The position numbers and the translations under genes are program-made. 64,000 nucleotides of DNA. Origin: Kangiella marina (GTDB lineage: Bacteria > Pseudomonadota > Gammaproteobacteria > Enterobacterales > Kangiellaceae). Shown here one piece after another: positions 17,812 through 25,758 of the stretch. A model generated the notes under the pieces. That model searched no databases. It was not told where the DNA came from and was given only the letters and a program-made list of their open reading frames with translations. Positions within the stretch are counted from its first letter, which is position 1. Each line of letters starts with the position of its first letter. Location: NCBI RefSeq assembly GCF_039541235.1, contig NZ_BAABFV010000001.1, forward strand, positions 868,001 to 932,000. Reading direction: 5' to 3'.

Positions 17812-18267
17812 CTAAGAGTCATTGTCACAGCGGTCTTCATTTTCAGGAACTTTGCTTTTCACTTTGGACATCACCTGAAGCGTGATAAAGGTGACGATAC
17901 TCAGCAATAACGCAATCTCAAGACGATGTGTACCCACAGCAATACCAATCGCTGCCGTCCCCCAGATACTTGCCGCCGTTGCTAACCCGGTAACGCTGCT
18001 ACCATTTTTTAGAATAGCACCGCCACCAATGAAGCCTATTCCGGTAATGATGCCGTCAATAATTCTTGCTTGTGCTCCTGGCTCGTTAAAAATATCCATC
18101 GCAATCAATACAAAGCCACAAGAAGCAATACTGACTAGAGGGAAAGTACGAATACCAGCACTTTTTGTTTCGCTTTCACGATTCCAAGCAATCGGAAAGG
18201 CCAAGACATAAGCGACCATCATGGTCACCGAGTGATTCAAAACTACAGACCAGTTGATATCAATCAT
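17812..18267 (-). CDS. MgtC/SapB family membrane protein
   Basis: This 151-residue protein has four to five hydrophobic segments and the family core: a Arg-rich loop (AWNRESETKSAGIRTFPLVSIASC), IIDGIITGIGFIGGGAILKNGSSVTGLATAASIW, and a final helix before an acidic tail. Length and motifs match the short, ubiquitous MgtC/SapB-type proteins without the C-terminal soluble domain of Salmonella MgtC. The role may relate to magnesium limitation or modulation of membrane ATPases; this is inferred from the family. It lies between a potassium channel gene (upstream) and the TrmB-like gene (downstream) on the minus strand with short gaps (33 and 12 bp), so the three are probably one operon. Confidence 0.88.
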   Translation of the reverse strand: MIDINWSVVLNHSVTMMVAYVLAFPIAWNRESETKSAGIRTFPLVSIASCGFVLIAMDIFNEPGAQARIIDGIITGIGFIGGGAILKNGSSVTGLATAASIWGTAAIGIAVGTHRLEIALLLSIVTFITLQVMSKVKSKVPENEDRCDNDS

Positions 18268-18300
18268 AAAGTTCTCCTGCCACCTTTGTCCTACTCAGAA

Positions 18301-19479
18301 TTAATGTTGAAACAATCGCTTCATCAAGAAGTCAGAAGAAACCTCTTCCCCTTCCAAGTGCATCGCAACCAATTCTCCGCCTAAAATTTGCGGCGCTATC
18401 ACAATATCCGGCTGCACTAACTTCACGCGCTTAAGGTTATGCGTATCGTTAACCGCAGTCACCGTTTTTACATCGTGACTCACTTCCTTAACCGCCAAAA
18501 TAACAAACGCATTTTCTGAGTCATCATCCAAAAGTGAGATCACCCCTTTTGCATTTTTCAAACCACACTCTTCTAAAATATCAATCTCACTCGGCTCTCC
18601 AAACACAACGTCATCGCCCGACACTGTGTCTTTGTCAATGTGAGGCTGGACAATTCTAGTGACATGATTCCCTCGGTCTTTTAATTCTTTGCAGGTATTA
18701 ATTGCTAAAGAGTTATTACCGATAACAATATAGTGGTTGTCTCTTTTCATAGAATTACCTTTGTGAACCATAATCTTAGCTAAACTACTCCGAACCATCG
18801 GTGCGATGACTGCGGTTAGAGAGGTTGCAAAAACCGCCACTCCTAAAATAATTACCGATATTGTGAATAACTTAGCTTCAGTAGTAACAGGATTAATATC
18901 ACCATAACCGACGGTGGTCATGGTAACGATAGAGTAATAAAACGCCGTGACCCAATCATCGATATAAGGGTCAAATTCTTTGCCTAAATAATAGCTGCCT
19001 ATGATCGAATACAGTAGCAACATCACCATTGAGGTTAGTGCAAATAACGAGTTTGCAGCGACGCTTGATTTATAGAATGACTGTCGAAACAACGACAAAG
19101 AAGTAATAAGAAATACAAAATATACCAACTGCCAAATACTTCGATCAGCCCAGATGATACTGATAAGGGCCAAACTGGCGAGGAATAGCGACATCGACCA
19201 AGCGACACGGGAATGCCAAATCAAACCAAAGGACATCAAAATCATACCACCACCTAGTACTAGAGGCGGCAAATTTTTCGGCGACAGTTCTATTTGCCCT
19301 GTAAATAGCCCTTCAAGGTAAGGTAACCATTTATCCCCTAAGTCGGTTTGGAATAACCAAATTCCACCCAGGATAAACAACACAGCCATGATCCAATGAG
19401 GAAACCAATACTCAGCCTTGAGCGCCTTACCCAATGACTTCGTTTTGCTATTCCAGCGTTCTCTCAGTGTCGAAAACAT
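18301..19479 (-). CDS. potassium channel with RCK (TrkA-N) domain
   Basis: This 392-residue protein has about six N-terminal membrane segments, then a pore loop with the potassium selectivity filter TVGYGD, preceded by FYYSIVTMT and followed by an inner helix. The cytoplasmic C-terminal half is a Rossmann-type RCK/TrkA-N domain (HYIVIGNNSLAINTCKELKDRG, ending near ELVAMHLEGEE). The nucleotide-binding glycine motif is altered (GNNSLA instead of GxGxxG), so NAD binding is doubtful and another ligand or none may gate the channel. It resembles Kch-type voltage-gated family channels. It heads a likely operon with mgtC-like and trmB-like genes. Confidence 0.88.
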   Translation of the reverse strand: MFSTLRERWNSKTKSLGKALKAEYWFPHWIMAVLFILGGIWLFQTDLGDKWLPYLEGLFTGQIELSPKNLPPLVLGGGMILMSFGLIWHSRVAWSMSLFLASLALISIIWADRSIWQLVYFVFLITSLSLFRQSFYKSSVAANSLFALTSMVMLLLYSIIGSYYLGKEFDPYIDDWVTAFYYSIVTMTTVGYGDINPVTTEAKLFTISVIILGVAVFATSLTAVIAPMVRSSLAKIMVHKGNSMKRDNHYIVIGNNSLAINTCKELKDRGNHVTRIVQPHIDKDTVSGDDVVFGEPSEIDILEECGLKNAKGVISLLDDDSENAFVILAVKEVSHDVKTVTAVNDTHNLKRVKLVQPDIVIAPQILGGELVAMHLEGEEVSSDFLMKRLFQH

Positions 19480-19503
19480 CGCTCTCCCTACTCCATTAAT
19501 TCA

Positions 19504-20868
19504 TCACAGCAAATCAATCATTTCCTGCAAACGACTAACGCCGTGAATTTGCAGTCCTTCAACCGACTTTGAAGGCATATTGCCTTTAGGAACAATCGCC
19601 TTTTTGAAACCATGCTTGACGGCTTCTTTTAAACGCTCTTGACCATTAGGTACTGGGCGCACCTCGCCCGCCAAGCCAACCTCACCAAAAATCACCAAGT
19701 GCTCTTCCAGCGGTCGGTTGCGTAAACTTGATATTATAGCTGCAATTAACGCGAGATCAGAACTGGTTTCCATGACGCGGACACCACCGACCACGTTAGC
19801 AAACACGTCTTGATCAAAGGTTGCAACACCACCATGCCGGTTTAAGACAGCCAGCAACATCGCAATACGTTGATGATCCAAGCCAACTGCCACGCGTTTC
19901 GGTTGTGGTGCATGCGAAGTATCCACCAGTGCCTGAATTTCCACTAACATTGGCCGCGTCCCTTCCCAGGTCGAAACAATGGCGCTGCCCGCAACAGGAT
20001 CGGTGTACTTGGATAAAAATATCGCCGAGGGATTTTTAACTTGCTTCAAACCTTCATCGGTCATGGCGAAAACACCTAGCTCATTGACCGCACCGAAACG
20101 GTTTTTAACCGCTCGTAATAAGCGTAAACGACCGTCGCGCTCGCCTTCGAAATACAATACGGCGTCAACCATATGCTCTAAAACACGAGGTCCAGCTAAA
20201 GCTCCGTCTTTCGTCACGTGACCAACCACCAACAAAGTCGTGCCCGTTTGCTTGGCAAAACGAACTAATTGCGCAGCACTTTCACGCACCTGAGCCACGC
20301 CACCAGGCGCTGACTGTAGCATTTCGGTGTAAATGGTCTGAATCGAATCCACCACCATGACTTTCGGCTTTTGCATCAGTGCCTGTGTGGTGATTTGCTC
20401 GACTTGGGTCTCCGTCAGCAATGAGAAATCACCTGTTTGCAGCCCCAAGCGCTGAGCGCGCATGGTCACTTGCTGCATCGACTCTTCACCAGTGACATAC
20501 AGCACCGGCATTTCTTCGCTGATCTTGCACAAACTCTGTAGCAGGATGGTTGATTTACCAATACCCGGATCGCCTCCCATTAAAACTACCGAGCCAGGAA
20601 CCAAGCCGCCGCCTAGCACACGATCCAACTCAGATAAGCCAGAGCCCATGCGTGGCACTTCGGATAAGTCCACTTTGTTCATTTGAACAACTTTACTCTG
20701 CTCACCCGCATAACCTGTAAAGCGCGAGCTTTTCTCGCCCTTCGACTGCTTAACATTAGCCTGTTCGACCAGCGAGTTCCATGCTTTACATTGCCCGCAC
20801 TGGCCTGCCCATTGCGGTGTTTCAGCGCCGCACTCTTGGCAGACATAGATTGTTTTTACTTTCGCCAT
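19504..20868 (-). CDS. radA: DNA repair protein RadA (Sms)
   Basis: This 454-residue RecA-related ATPase processes recombination intermediates and branch migration. It begins with a C4 zinc motif (CQECG...CGQCKAW, Cys 10, 13, 24 and 27), then has Walker A GGDPGIGKST, the RadA-specific KNRFG motif and a C-terminal Lon-like domain (about 290-454, including VGLDHQRIAMLLAVL and FGEVGLAGEVRPV). Length is standard. It is separated from the potassium channel gene by 24 bp on the same strand, so readthrough is likely. Upstream lies a long unusual C-rich leader of the divergent DAHP synthase gene. Confidence 0.97.
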   Translation of the reverse strand: MAKVKTIYVCQECGAETPQWAGQCGQCKAWNSLVEQANVKQSKGEKSSRFTGYAGEQSKVVQMNKVDLSEVPRMGSGLSELDRVLGGGLVPGSVVLMGGDPGIGKSTILLQSLCKISEEMPVLYVTGEESMQQVTMRAQRLGLQTGDFSLLTETQVEQITTQALMQKPKVMVVDSIQTIYTEMLQSAPGGVAQVRESAAQLVRFAKQTGTTLLVVGHVTKDGALAGPRVLEHMVDAVLYFEGERDGRLRLLRAVKNRFGAVNELGVFAMTDEGLKQVKNPSAIFLSKYTDPVAGSAIVSTWEGTRPMLVEIQALVDTSHAPQPKRVAVGLDHQRIAMLLAVLNRHGGVATFDQDVFANVVGGVRVMETSSDLALIAAIISSLRNRPLEEHLVIFGEVGLAGEVRPVPNGQERLKEAVKHGFKKAIVPKGNMPSKSVEGLQIHGVSRLQEMIDLL

Positions 20869-20892
20869 AATTTTTATTTCCCGAAAAGCTGA

Positions 20893-21182
20893 TATTTCCG
20901 CTACTCATCGTTAAAATGTCGCTCAATCTGCTCACTTATCAAACAACAAGCTCCGCTATTTCGCTCCATTTTGTCTTGATTAGCGTCATCTAAACCTTTC
21001 TAATCTTTTGCTTTCCCAAGCGCTCAAACCGTTTTCTAATTGATCTCCTGACACATTAATGCGGTTCTTTGACACACTAACCATCTCAACTTTTCTAACT
21101 TCTATTTTTGTCGAGCATCCAGCTCGCTTTCTAGTTGCTTCGCCATCTCGTTTATATCGTTACTGCTTTCTTTTCGAGTTCT
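20893..21182 (+). promoter_or_regulatory. C-rich, G-poor leader region upstream of DAHP synthase
   Basis: About 290 bp between radA and the DAHP synthase gene hold no recognised gene. The plus strand is strongly pyrimidine-rich with far more C than G and many evenly spaced TC/CC dinucleotides. Such a C-over-G bubble is the hallmark of Rho-utilisation sites, so Rho-dependent termination of transcripts entering from the left is one explanation. It also contains a 49-codon ORF rich in Phe and Tyr (see separate entry). Confidence 0.35.
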
Positions 21183-21208
21183 TTGCTCGCCCTTATCTTA
21201 TGGGATAG
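21059..21208 (+). CDS. possible aromatic-rich leader peptide (49 codons)
   Basis: The ORF from ATG 21059 to TAG 21206-21208 encodes 49 residues with 9 Phe and 3 Tyr, including the cluster YRYCFLFEFF close to the end. It ends 34 bp before the start of DAHP synthase, the first enzyme of aromatic amino acid synthesis, as a Phe/Tyr attenuator peptide might. Against it: no Shine-Dalgarno sequence precedes the ATG, the pyrimidine-rich strand would give Phe/Leu/Ser codons by chance, a candidate sigma-70 promoter lies inside and after it, and the only hairpin (21192-21214) overlaps the stop codon. Confidence 0.2.
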   Translation: MRFFDTLTISTFLTSIFVEHPARFLVASPSRLYRYCFLFEFFARPYLMG

Positions 21209-21211
21209 AAT
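21183..21211 (+). promoter_or_regulatory. candidate sigma-70 promoter of DAHP synthase gene
   Basis: TTGCTC (21183-21188) and TAGAAT (21206-21211) are 17 bp apart; the -10 matches 5 of 6 consensus positions and the -35 matches 3 of 6. A start near 21218 would give a leader of about 25 nt. An AT-rich imperfect hairpin (21192-21214) overlaps the -10. Confidence 0.4.
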
Positions 21212-21242
21212 AAGTTTATTGAAGTAATTAAATAGATTTCTC

Positions 21243-22637
21243 ATGGTTGACCACACTGCTGGTAATAAGACGGCTGCCAATTGGCGTCCAGATAGCTGGA
21301 AAGACAAACCCGTCAGCCAGCAAATAAAATACGGCGATAACGATGCCCTAGCTCAGGTCACAGAGAAGTTGTGTCAGTTACCACCTCTGGTCTCTACTTC
21401 AGAAGTCGATACCCTCAAAGCTCGAATTGCTGAGGCCCAAGCGGGTGAGCGTTTTATCGTGCAAGGCGGCGACTGTGCAGAATCCTTTTCGGATTGCAAT
21501 GCTGACGCTATCTCTCAAAAGGTTCGCAGTTTACTCAGTCTAAGCCTGTTGGTCAGTCAAAAAACACGACAACCGATTACTCGTATCGGCCGAATAGCTG
21601 GCCAATACGCCAAACCTCGTTCCGAACTGACAGAGACTCAAGGTGATACCACCTTAACCAGTTACCGTGGCGATCTGGTCAACCATGTTCACTTTACTGA
21701 GTCGGCCAGAACGCCAGACCCTGCTCGTATGCTTGAAGGATATAGCTACGCATCGCTGACGTTAAATTATATTCGTTCGTTACTCGAAGGTGATTTAGAA
21801 GAGCTCTTTAATCTTGATGAAGAAGTGAATTCGTTAAAAGCCTTGGCGCAGCACAAAGAGTTACACCAAAGCCTCAGTAACTTTCGCCAAGCCATTAACT
21901 TATTTCATCAATTTAATGGACGCCAAACTGCCCATAAAAACCTGACCGAGTTCTATACCAGCCATGAAGCGCTTCATTTACACTACGAGCAGGCGTTAAC
22001 CCGCCAAGCCTCGAATGGTCGCTGGTACAATTTATCAACGCACTTTCCTTGGGTCGGAATGAGAACAGTGCGTACCGACAGTGCTCACCTAGAATACCTA
22101 CGAGGAATCGCCAACCCTATCGCTATAAAGGTCGGCCCGACAGTCGCCGCTGATAATTTGATTGATTTATGCCAGTGGCTCAACCCAACTAATGAGCCGG
22201 GTAAATTAACGCTGACTCAACGCTTTGGCCACCAAGATATCGCCAAAACCTTACCCGAGATGATACAGGCCATTCAAAAAGCTGACTTAAAAGTGCTCTG
22301 GAGCTGCGATCCGATGCACGGCAATACTCACGTCAGCAACAATGGCTACAAAACGCGAGACTTTCAGCATATCCAATCAGAGTTGCAGCAAGCCTTTGAT
22401 ATTCATAAAGAATACCAGTCACACTTGGGCGCAATTCATCTCGAAATGACGGGGCAACCAGTAATGGAATGCATCGGTAGTCGCTACTCTATACACCCCC
22501 AAGACTTAGGGAAGGCTTACACCAGCCTCGTCGATCCGCGTCTTAACCTAAGCCAAGCCTTTGAATTGATTGATAGTTTATTTATTAACCAGTCTCAGAC
22601 TGCCCCCAACCAACAAAAAAACACTTCAAACTCTTGA
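21243..22637 (+). CDS. 3-deoxy-7-phosphoheptulonate synthase, class II (plant/AroAII type)
   Basis: This 464-residue enzyme condenses phosphoenolpyruvate and erythrose 4-phosphate, the first step of the shikimate pathway. Class II hallmarks are visible: W-x-PDSWKDKPVSQQ at the N-terminus, FIVQGGDCAESF with the metal-binding Cys, RIGRIAGQYAKPRS, the Arg/Lys-rich substrate loops HFPWVGMRTVR and KVGPT, and SCDPMHGNTH near the C-terminus. Class II enzymes are usual in plants and actinobacteria and patchy in gammaproteobacteria, where class I AroF/G/H dominate. The ATG at 21243 has no good ribosome binding site in front of it. It stands alone behind a peculiar leader region. Confidence 0.95.
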   Translation: MVDHTAGNKTAANWRPDSWKDKPVSQQIKYGDNDALAQVTEKLCQLPPLVSTSEVDTLKARIAEAQAGERFIVQGGDCAESFSDCNADAISQKVRSLLSLSLLVSQKTRQPITRIGRIAGQYAKPRSELTETQGDTTLTSYRGDLVNHVHFTESARTPDPARMLEGYSYASLTLNYIRSLLEGDLEELFNLDEEVNSLKALAQHKELHQSLSNFRQAINLFHQFNGRQTAHKNLTEFYTSHEALHLHYEQALTRQASNGRWYNLSTHFPWVGMRTVRTDSAHLEYLRGIANPIAIKVGPTVAADNLIDLCQWLNPTNEPGKLTLTQRFGHQDIAKTLPEMIQAIQKADLKVLWSCDPMHGNTHVSNNGYKTRDFQHIQSELQQAFDIHKEYQSHLGAIHLEMTGQPVMECIGSRYSIHPQDLGKAYTSLVDPRLNLSQAFELIDSLFINQSQTAPNQQKNTSNS

Positions 22638-22723
22638 TCTACCAGCATATTTTGTCGTATATTCGTTAGATACTCTAACCGGGGAGTATGTATCGGTGCG
22701 AAAAATATGGTGAGGAGATAACC

Positions 22724-23029
22724 ATGTTGTTCAAAAAAAGCATTAAACAGCTATTTATCACAGTTGGTGTTGCGTTAAGCATACTAGGTGGTTCTAGTGC
22801 TATGGCGAAAGCTCAAGTCTGCTCTGAGAGTAACCATGTCGGTTACAACAGTGATGAACTTCATATCATCACATCAATCGAGCCAGAACTTTTAGAGCCA
22901 GCCTCCGCTCAGCTGGGAAGCGTTAATGCGACGAAAAAATCGGCAAGCTGGTATTCGTGGTTAACAGAATCGCATAACATGCCAAGTTTGCACTTCATCC
23001 AATTCTTGGAGTTGTTTGAAAAGTCTTAA
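22724..23029 (+). CDS. small exported protein of unknown function
   Basis: I do not recognise this 101-residue protein. It begins with a typical signal peptide (MLFKKSIKQLFITVGVALS..., cleavage after SSAMA, about residue 29), leaving about 70 mature residues with one Cys, an acidic and hydrophobic middle part, and a C-terminus rich in Trp/Tyr/His/Phe. The ATG at 22724 is chosen over the frame start at 22688 because GAGGAG lies a few bases upstream and the signal peptide then starts correctly. It lies 86 bp after the DAHP synthase gene on the same strand. It may be periplasmic; nothing points to a specific role. Confidence 0.6.
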   Translation: MLFKKSIKQLFITVGVALSILGGSSAMAKAQVCSESNHVGYNSDELHIITSIEPELLEPASAQLGSVNATKKSASWYSWLTESHNMPSLHFIQFLELFEKS

Positions 23030-23087
23030 TTTTAAGTGAGGGTTGAGTTATATTAACCCTCTCTCAAGTCTGATTTAGTATCAAACA

Positions 23088-23378
23088 ATGAATCAAGAAC
23101 CGTCTAAAACCAATGATTCCTCGTTGGAAGAAACCTCTGAGTCACAAGAAAACTCCAACCACACTGAAGAACCCCAAAAAGGCACTGGCTTTTGGTCTAC
23201 CGTACAAAGCGTGTTAGGTGCGATGTTTGGCGTTCAATCTGAAGAACAAAGACACAAAGATTTTGAGAAAGGAAGCGCTGTGCAGTTTATTGTAGGCGGC
23301 ATTATTTTTGTGATTCTTTTTATACTGACCATACTTTACTTTGTAAATTCAGCGCTAGAAAACTCGGGCGCAAGTTAA
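23088..23378 (+). CDS. DUF2970 family membrane protein
   Basis: This 96-residue protein has an acidic, Ser/Glu/Asn-rich N-terminal tail (about 1-30), then FWSTVQSVLGAMFGVQSEEQRHKDFEKGS, the conserved core of DUF2970 proteins, and one C-terminal membrane helix (about 64-88, FIVGGIIFVILFILTILYFV). Such small inner-membrane proteins are common in gamma- and betaproteobacteria, and their function is unknown. It lies 19 bp upstream of the putative nuclease gene on the same strand. Confidence 0.75.
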   Translation: MNQEPSKTNDSSLEETSESQENSNHTEEPQKGTGFWSTVQSVLGAMFGVQSEEQRHKDFEKGSAVQFIVGGIIFVILFILTILYFVNSALENSGAS

Positions 23379-23397
23379 ATCTTAAAAAGGAAAAATT

Positions 23398-23889
23398 ATG
23401 AATGGAAATCAATATTCAGACTGGGTTGCAAATTACATTGTTTATAACTTCTCTGATAGAGGGCTTACTGTATATCGCGAAGTGCCTATAGGGAAAAGTA
23501 TAATAGGAAAAAATAGAAGAGTAGATATTCTTCTAGTGGACGAAGCGCAAAACAAAGCAATCTCAATAGAGTGTAAGTTTCAGACCATTAATGGTACTGC
23601 TGAGGAAAAGATCCCATATACTCTTAACGATATAAGGGCAATGCAAATGGATGCCTATATATCTTATGGAGGTGATGGTTTTTCGAAAGGTGTTAAACAC
23701 ATGCTAGAAGCATCTGAGCTTGCTGTTCATGCTGAGCCAGAAGATCTTAGCCATGTAAACTATTCGAGAACGCCAAACACATTAGAGCTAGATCAAGTTC
23801 TAGCCATGAGATTTAACTGGTGGGATATATTCACATCAAACAAATACCCAGTCAAACTACAAAATGAGTTAGATATTAAAGCAGATTAA
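23398..23889 (+). CDS. PD-(D/E)XK superfamily nuclease, candidate restriction endonuclease
   Basis: This 163-residue protein carries a nuclease core: an early helix, R-V-D43-I-L-L and I-E58-C-K60, that is D-x14-E-x-K, the spacing of PD-(D/E)XK enzymes, plus a Gln/Thr-rich helix after it (KFQTINGTAEEK). A good AAGGA site precedes the ATG. It is convergent with a D12-class adenine methyltransferase, their stop codons overlapping by 4 bases (TTAA at 23886-23889). The pair fits a small type II restriction-modification system. The sequence is clearly more AT-rich than neighbours, with AGA/ATA codons, suggesting horizontal acquisition. The name is inferred: it could also be a homing or repair nuclease, and the recognition sequence is unknown. 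Confidence 0.75.
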   Translation: MNGNQYSDWVANYIVYNFSDRGLTVYREVPIGKSIIGKNRRVDILLVDEAQNKAISIECKFQTINGTAEEKIPYTLNDIRAMQMDAYISYGGDGFSKGVKHMLEASELAVHAEPEDLSHVNYSRTPNTLELDQVLAMRFNWWDIFTSNKYPVKLQNELDIKAD

Positions 23890-24692
23890 CCGATCCTTTT
23901 AATCGACATATTCCTTATAGCTAATACCTCTTGAGCCCTTGTTCTGTTGCCATCACAACTTATCATTCTCGGCGCGTCGATCAAAAATACTTTGTAACCG
24001 TAATCTTTGTAAAGTTCAACCACTCTTTCAGTGGCTTGATTTGAAATAACTAAAGGACAGTCATACTTATCAAAGTGGTTAACGACCCTCTCTTGTTCTT
24101 TCCAACCAAATTCATTACCAGAGTAGCTAGTAAACTGGACATCATAGGGAGGATCAATATATACAAAGTCTGATTTGTTAATACGTACTTTACTGTAATC
24201 CTTAGATGAGAAATTCCAGTCCTTTATTACACTTTGAATATCCGAGAACTCTCTTCTGTAATTAATTTTTTTATATCTCCCGAACGGGACATTATACAAA
24301 CCAGATCTGTTAAACCTAATTAACCCGTTATAACCAGTTCTATTCAAATAATAAAATAGTGAAGCTGCAAGCTCAGTATTCTCCTCTTCTCGCTTAATTA
24401 AATTATTAAACCTCTCCCTAGCTTTATAATAATATGCTTCATCATTAATCATTTTAATATTTATTCTTAAGTCATTCTTAACACAACGATAAAAATTAAT
24501 AACATGCTTGTTTATATCGTTTATTAGAGCTTTGTCAGGAGAAATTCCTAAGGATATAGCCATGCCACCTGAAAATGGTTCTACAAGCCTTTTCTTCTCT
24601 GAAAGCTTCCAAAGTACCTGCATCTGGTCTACTAAAAACCGCTTCCCTCCTGGGTACTTTATGGGAGGAACTACTTTCTTGTTTATTAACAT
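23886..24692 (-). CDS. D12-class DNA adenine-N6 methyltransferase
   Basis: This 268-residue DNA methyltransferase has the motif order of the alpha (D12) class: SAM-binding motifs YPGGKR (13-18) and EPFSGG (38-43), a target-recognition-like region LNRTGYNGLIRFNRSGLYN (about 116-134) as in Dam and DpnII enzymes, and the catalytic motif IV DPPYD (180-184). It should methylate adenine in a specific site, protecting DNA from the neighbouring nuclease. AT content and codon use are distinct from the flanking core genes, supporting transfer. It is transcribed towards the nuclease gene, so the two come from separate promoters, and the methylase has its own upstream region divergent from a hydrolase gene. 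Confidence 0.9.
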   Translation of the reverse strand: MLINKKVVPPIKYPGGKRFLVDQMQVLWKLSEKKRLVEPFSGGMAISLGISPDKALINDINKHVINFYRCVKNDLRINIKMINDEAYYYKARERFNNLIKREEENTELAASLFYYLNRTGYNGLIRFNRSGLYNVPFGRYKKINYRREFSDIQSVIKDWNFSSKDYSKVRINKSDFVYIDPPYDVQFTSYSGNEFGWKEQERVVNHFDKYDCPLVISNQATERVVELYKDYGYKVFLIDAPRMISCDGNRTRAQEVLAIRNMSIKRIG

Positions 24693-24776
24693 TTTATTAT
24701 GTTAGGTGATATCCTAGGCTGTAGATGCAGTGTAACAAAACCGATCAAGATTGAAAGCTTTATCTAATAAACACAT

Positions 24777-25379
24777 ATGAAACAAATAGCCTTGATTCTC
24801 GCTCACGGCGCTGGAGCCGACTCGCAATCCGAGTTTGTGCAGTATATGCAGCGCGAAATTGCCGATGACTTGATCAAGGTCATTACCTTTGACTTCCCTT
24901 ACATGATACGCCGCCAACAAACGGGTAAAAAATCACCACCCGACCGTATGCCTACATTAATTGAATGCTATAAAAAGCAGATTGAAGCAGTTACCGGAGA
25001 TATTATCATCATTGGTGGTAAGTCGATGGGTGGGCGTGTCGCCACGATGGTGGCTGATGATATGCCAGTCGATGGCGTTATCGCTATGGGCTATCCGTTT
25101 CATCCTCCGGGCAAGCCCGAAAAAACACGCACAGAGCACTTGGCTGATTTAAAAACGCCCTGCCTTATTCTCCAAGGAACGCGCGATCCTTTTGGTAAGC
25201 CTGACGACGTCGCGAGCTACTCACTGAGCAAACAGATTGAGGTTCAGTGGCTAGAAGATGGCAATCATAGCTTTGAAACCCTAAAGCGTTCAACAATAAC
25301 CACTGAACAAAGCTGGGAACTCGCAGCAGCGCAAGCGCGACACTTTATTCACAAACGACTCAAAGCAAATAATTCTTAA
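24777..25379 (+). CDS. alpha/beta hydrolase, KANL3/Tex30-like
   Basis: This 200-residue small serine hydrolase shows the nucleophile elbow GGKSMGGR (Ser in G-x-S-x-G), the oxyanion region LILAHGAGADSQSEFV near the N-terminus, a likely Asp in GTRDPFGKPDDV and the catalytic His in DGNHSF. This set and length fit the KANL3/Tex30 group of short dienelactone-hydrolase-like proteins of bacteria. Substrate is unknown. Its last 20 bases overlap the 3' end of the converging dgkA gene (25360-25379). Confidence 0.85.
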   Translation: MKQIALILAHGAGADSQSEFVQYMQREIADDLIKVITFDFPYMIRRQQTGKKSPPDRMPTLIECYKKQIEAVTGDIIIIGGKSMGGRVATMVADDMPVDGVIAMGYPFHPPGKPEKTRTEHLADLKTPCLILQGTRDPFGKPDDVASYSLSKQIEVQWLEDGNHSFETLKRSTITTEQSWELAAAQARHFIHKRLKANNS

Positions 25380-25731
25380 AGAGAATAACGCCCCAAACAA
25401 TAAGCAAGTTGAGGATAGCGACTGCGACAGCCGCTGAACCGATATCTTTTGCACGCCCTGAAAGCTTGTGATGTTCACCGCCGAACCGATCTACCACCGC
25501 TTCGATGGCTGAATTAATCAACTCAATCAAGATGACCAGCAACACGGACATCGCCATCACGGCAATTTGCACTGCCGTTTGCCCAACTAGGAAGGCTAAC
25601 GGTATTAATAGGAGCGCGACAACGACCTCTTGTCGGAAAGCAGCCTCATGCCTCCAGGCGGCCTTCAAACCAAGCCATGAGTAGTGGCAAGCGTGAATTA
25701 TTCGTGTTATACCAGTCTTTCCGGGCTTCAT
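25360..25731 (-). CDS. dgkA: diacylglycerol kinase
   Basis: This 123-residue inner-membrane enzyme phosphorylates diacylglycerol to phosphatidate, recycling lipid from membrane-derived oligosaccharide synthesis. It has three hydrophobic segments and the family motif ELINSAIEAVVDRFGG...AKDIGSAAVAVA, including the catalytic Glu and the Asp/Asn metal ligands. Size matches E. coli DgkA (122). It is convergent and overlaps the hydrolase gene by 20 bp. The start region is preceded by an 8-bp inverted repeat (25759-25785) shared with the divergent lipoprotein gene. Confidence 0.95.
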   Translation of the reverse strand: MKPGKTGITRIIHACHYSWLGLKAAWRHEAAFRQEVVVALLLIPLAFLVGQTAVQIAVMAMSVLLVILIELINSAIEAVVDRFGGEHHKLSGRAKDIGSAAVAVAILNLLIVWGVILFKNYLL

Positions 25732-25758
25732 GCTGAGATTCTCTTTACAATTTGTGAG

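Noticed and set aside
20893-21242. tRNA or other structured RNA in the long gap before the DAHP synthase gene
   Set aside because: The region is pyrimidine-rich and poor in G, with no cloverleaf or strong stems apart from one AT-rich hairpin.
23398-24692. A larger defence island around the nuclease and methyltransferase
   Set aside because: Genes on both sides (DUF2970, small exported protein, hydrolase, dgkA) are ordinary housekeeping or unknown genes without defence domains.
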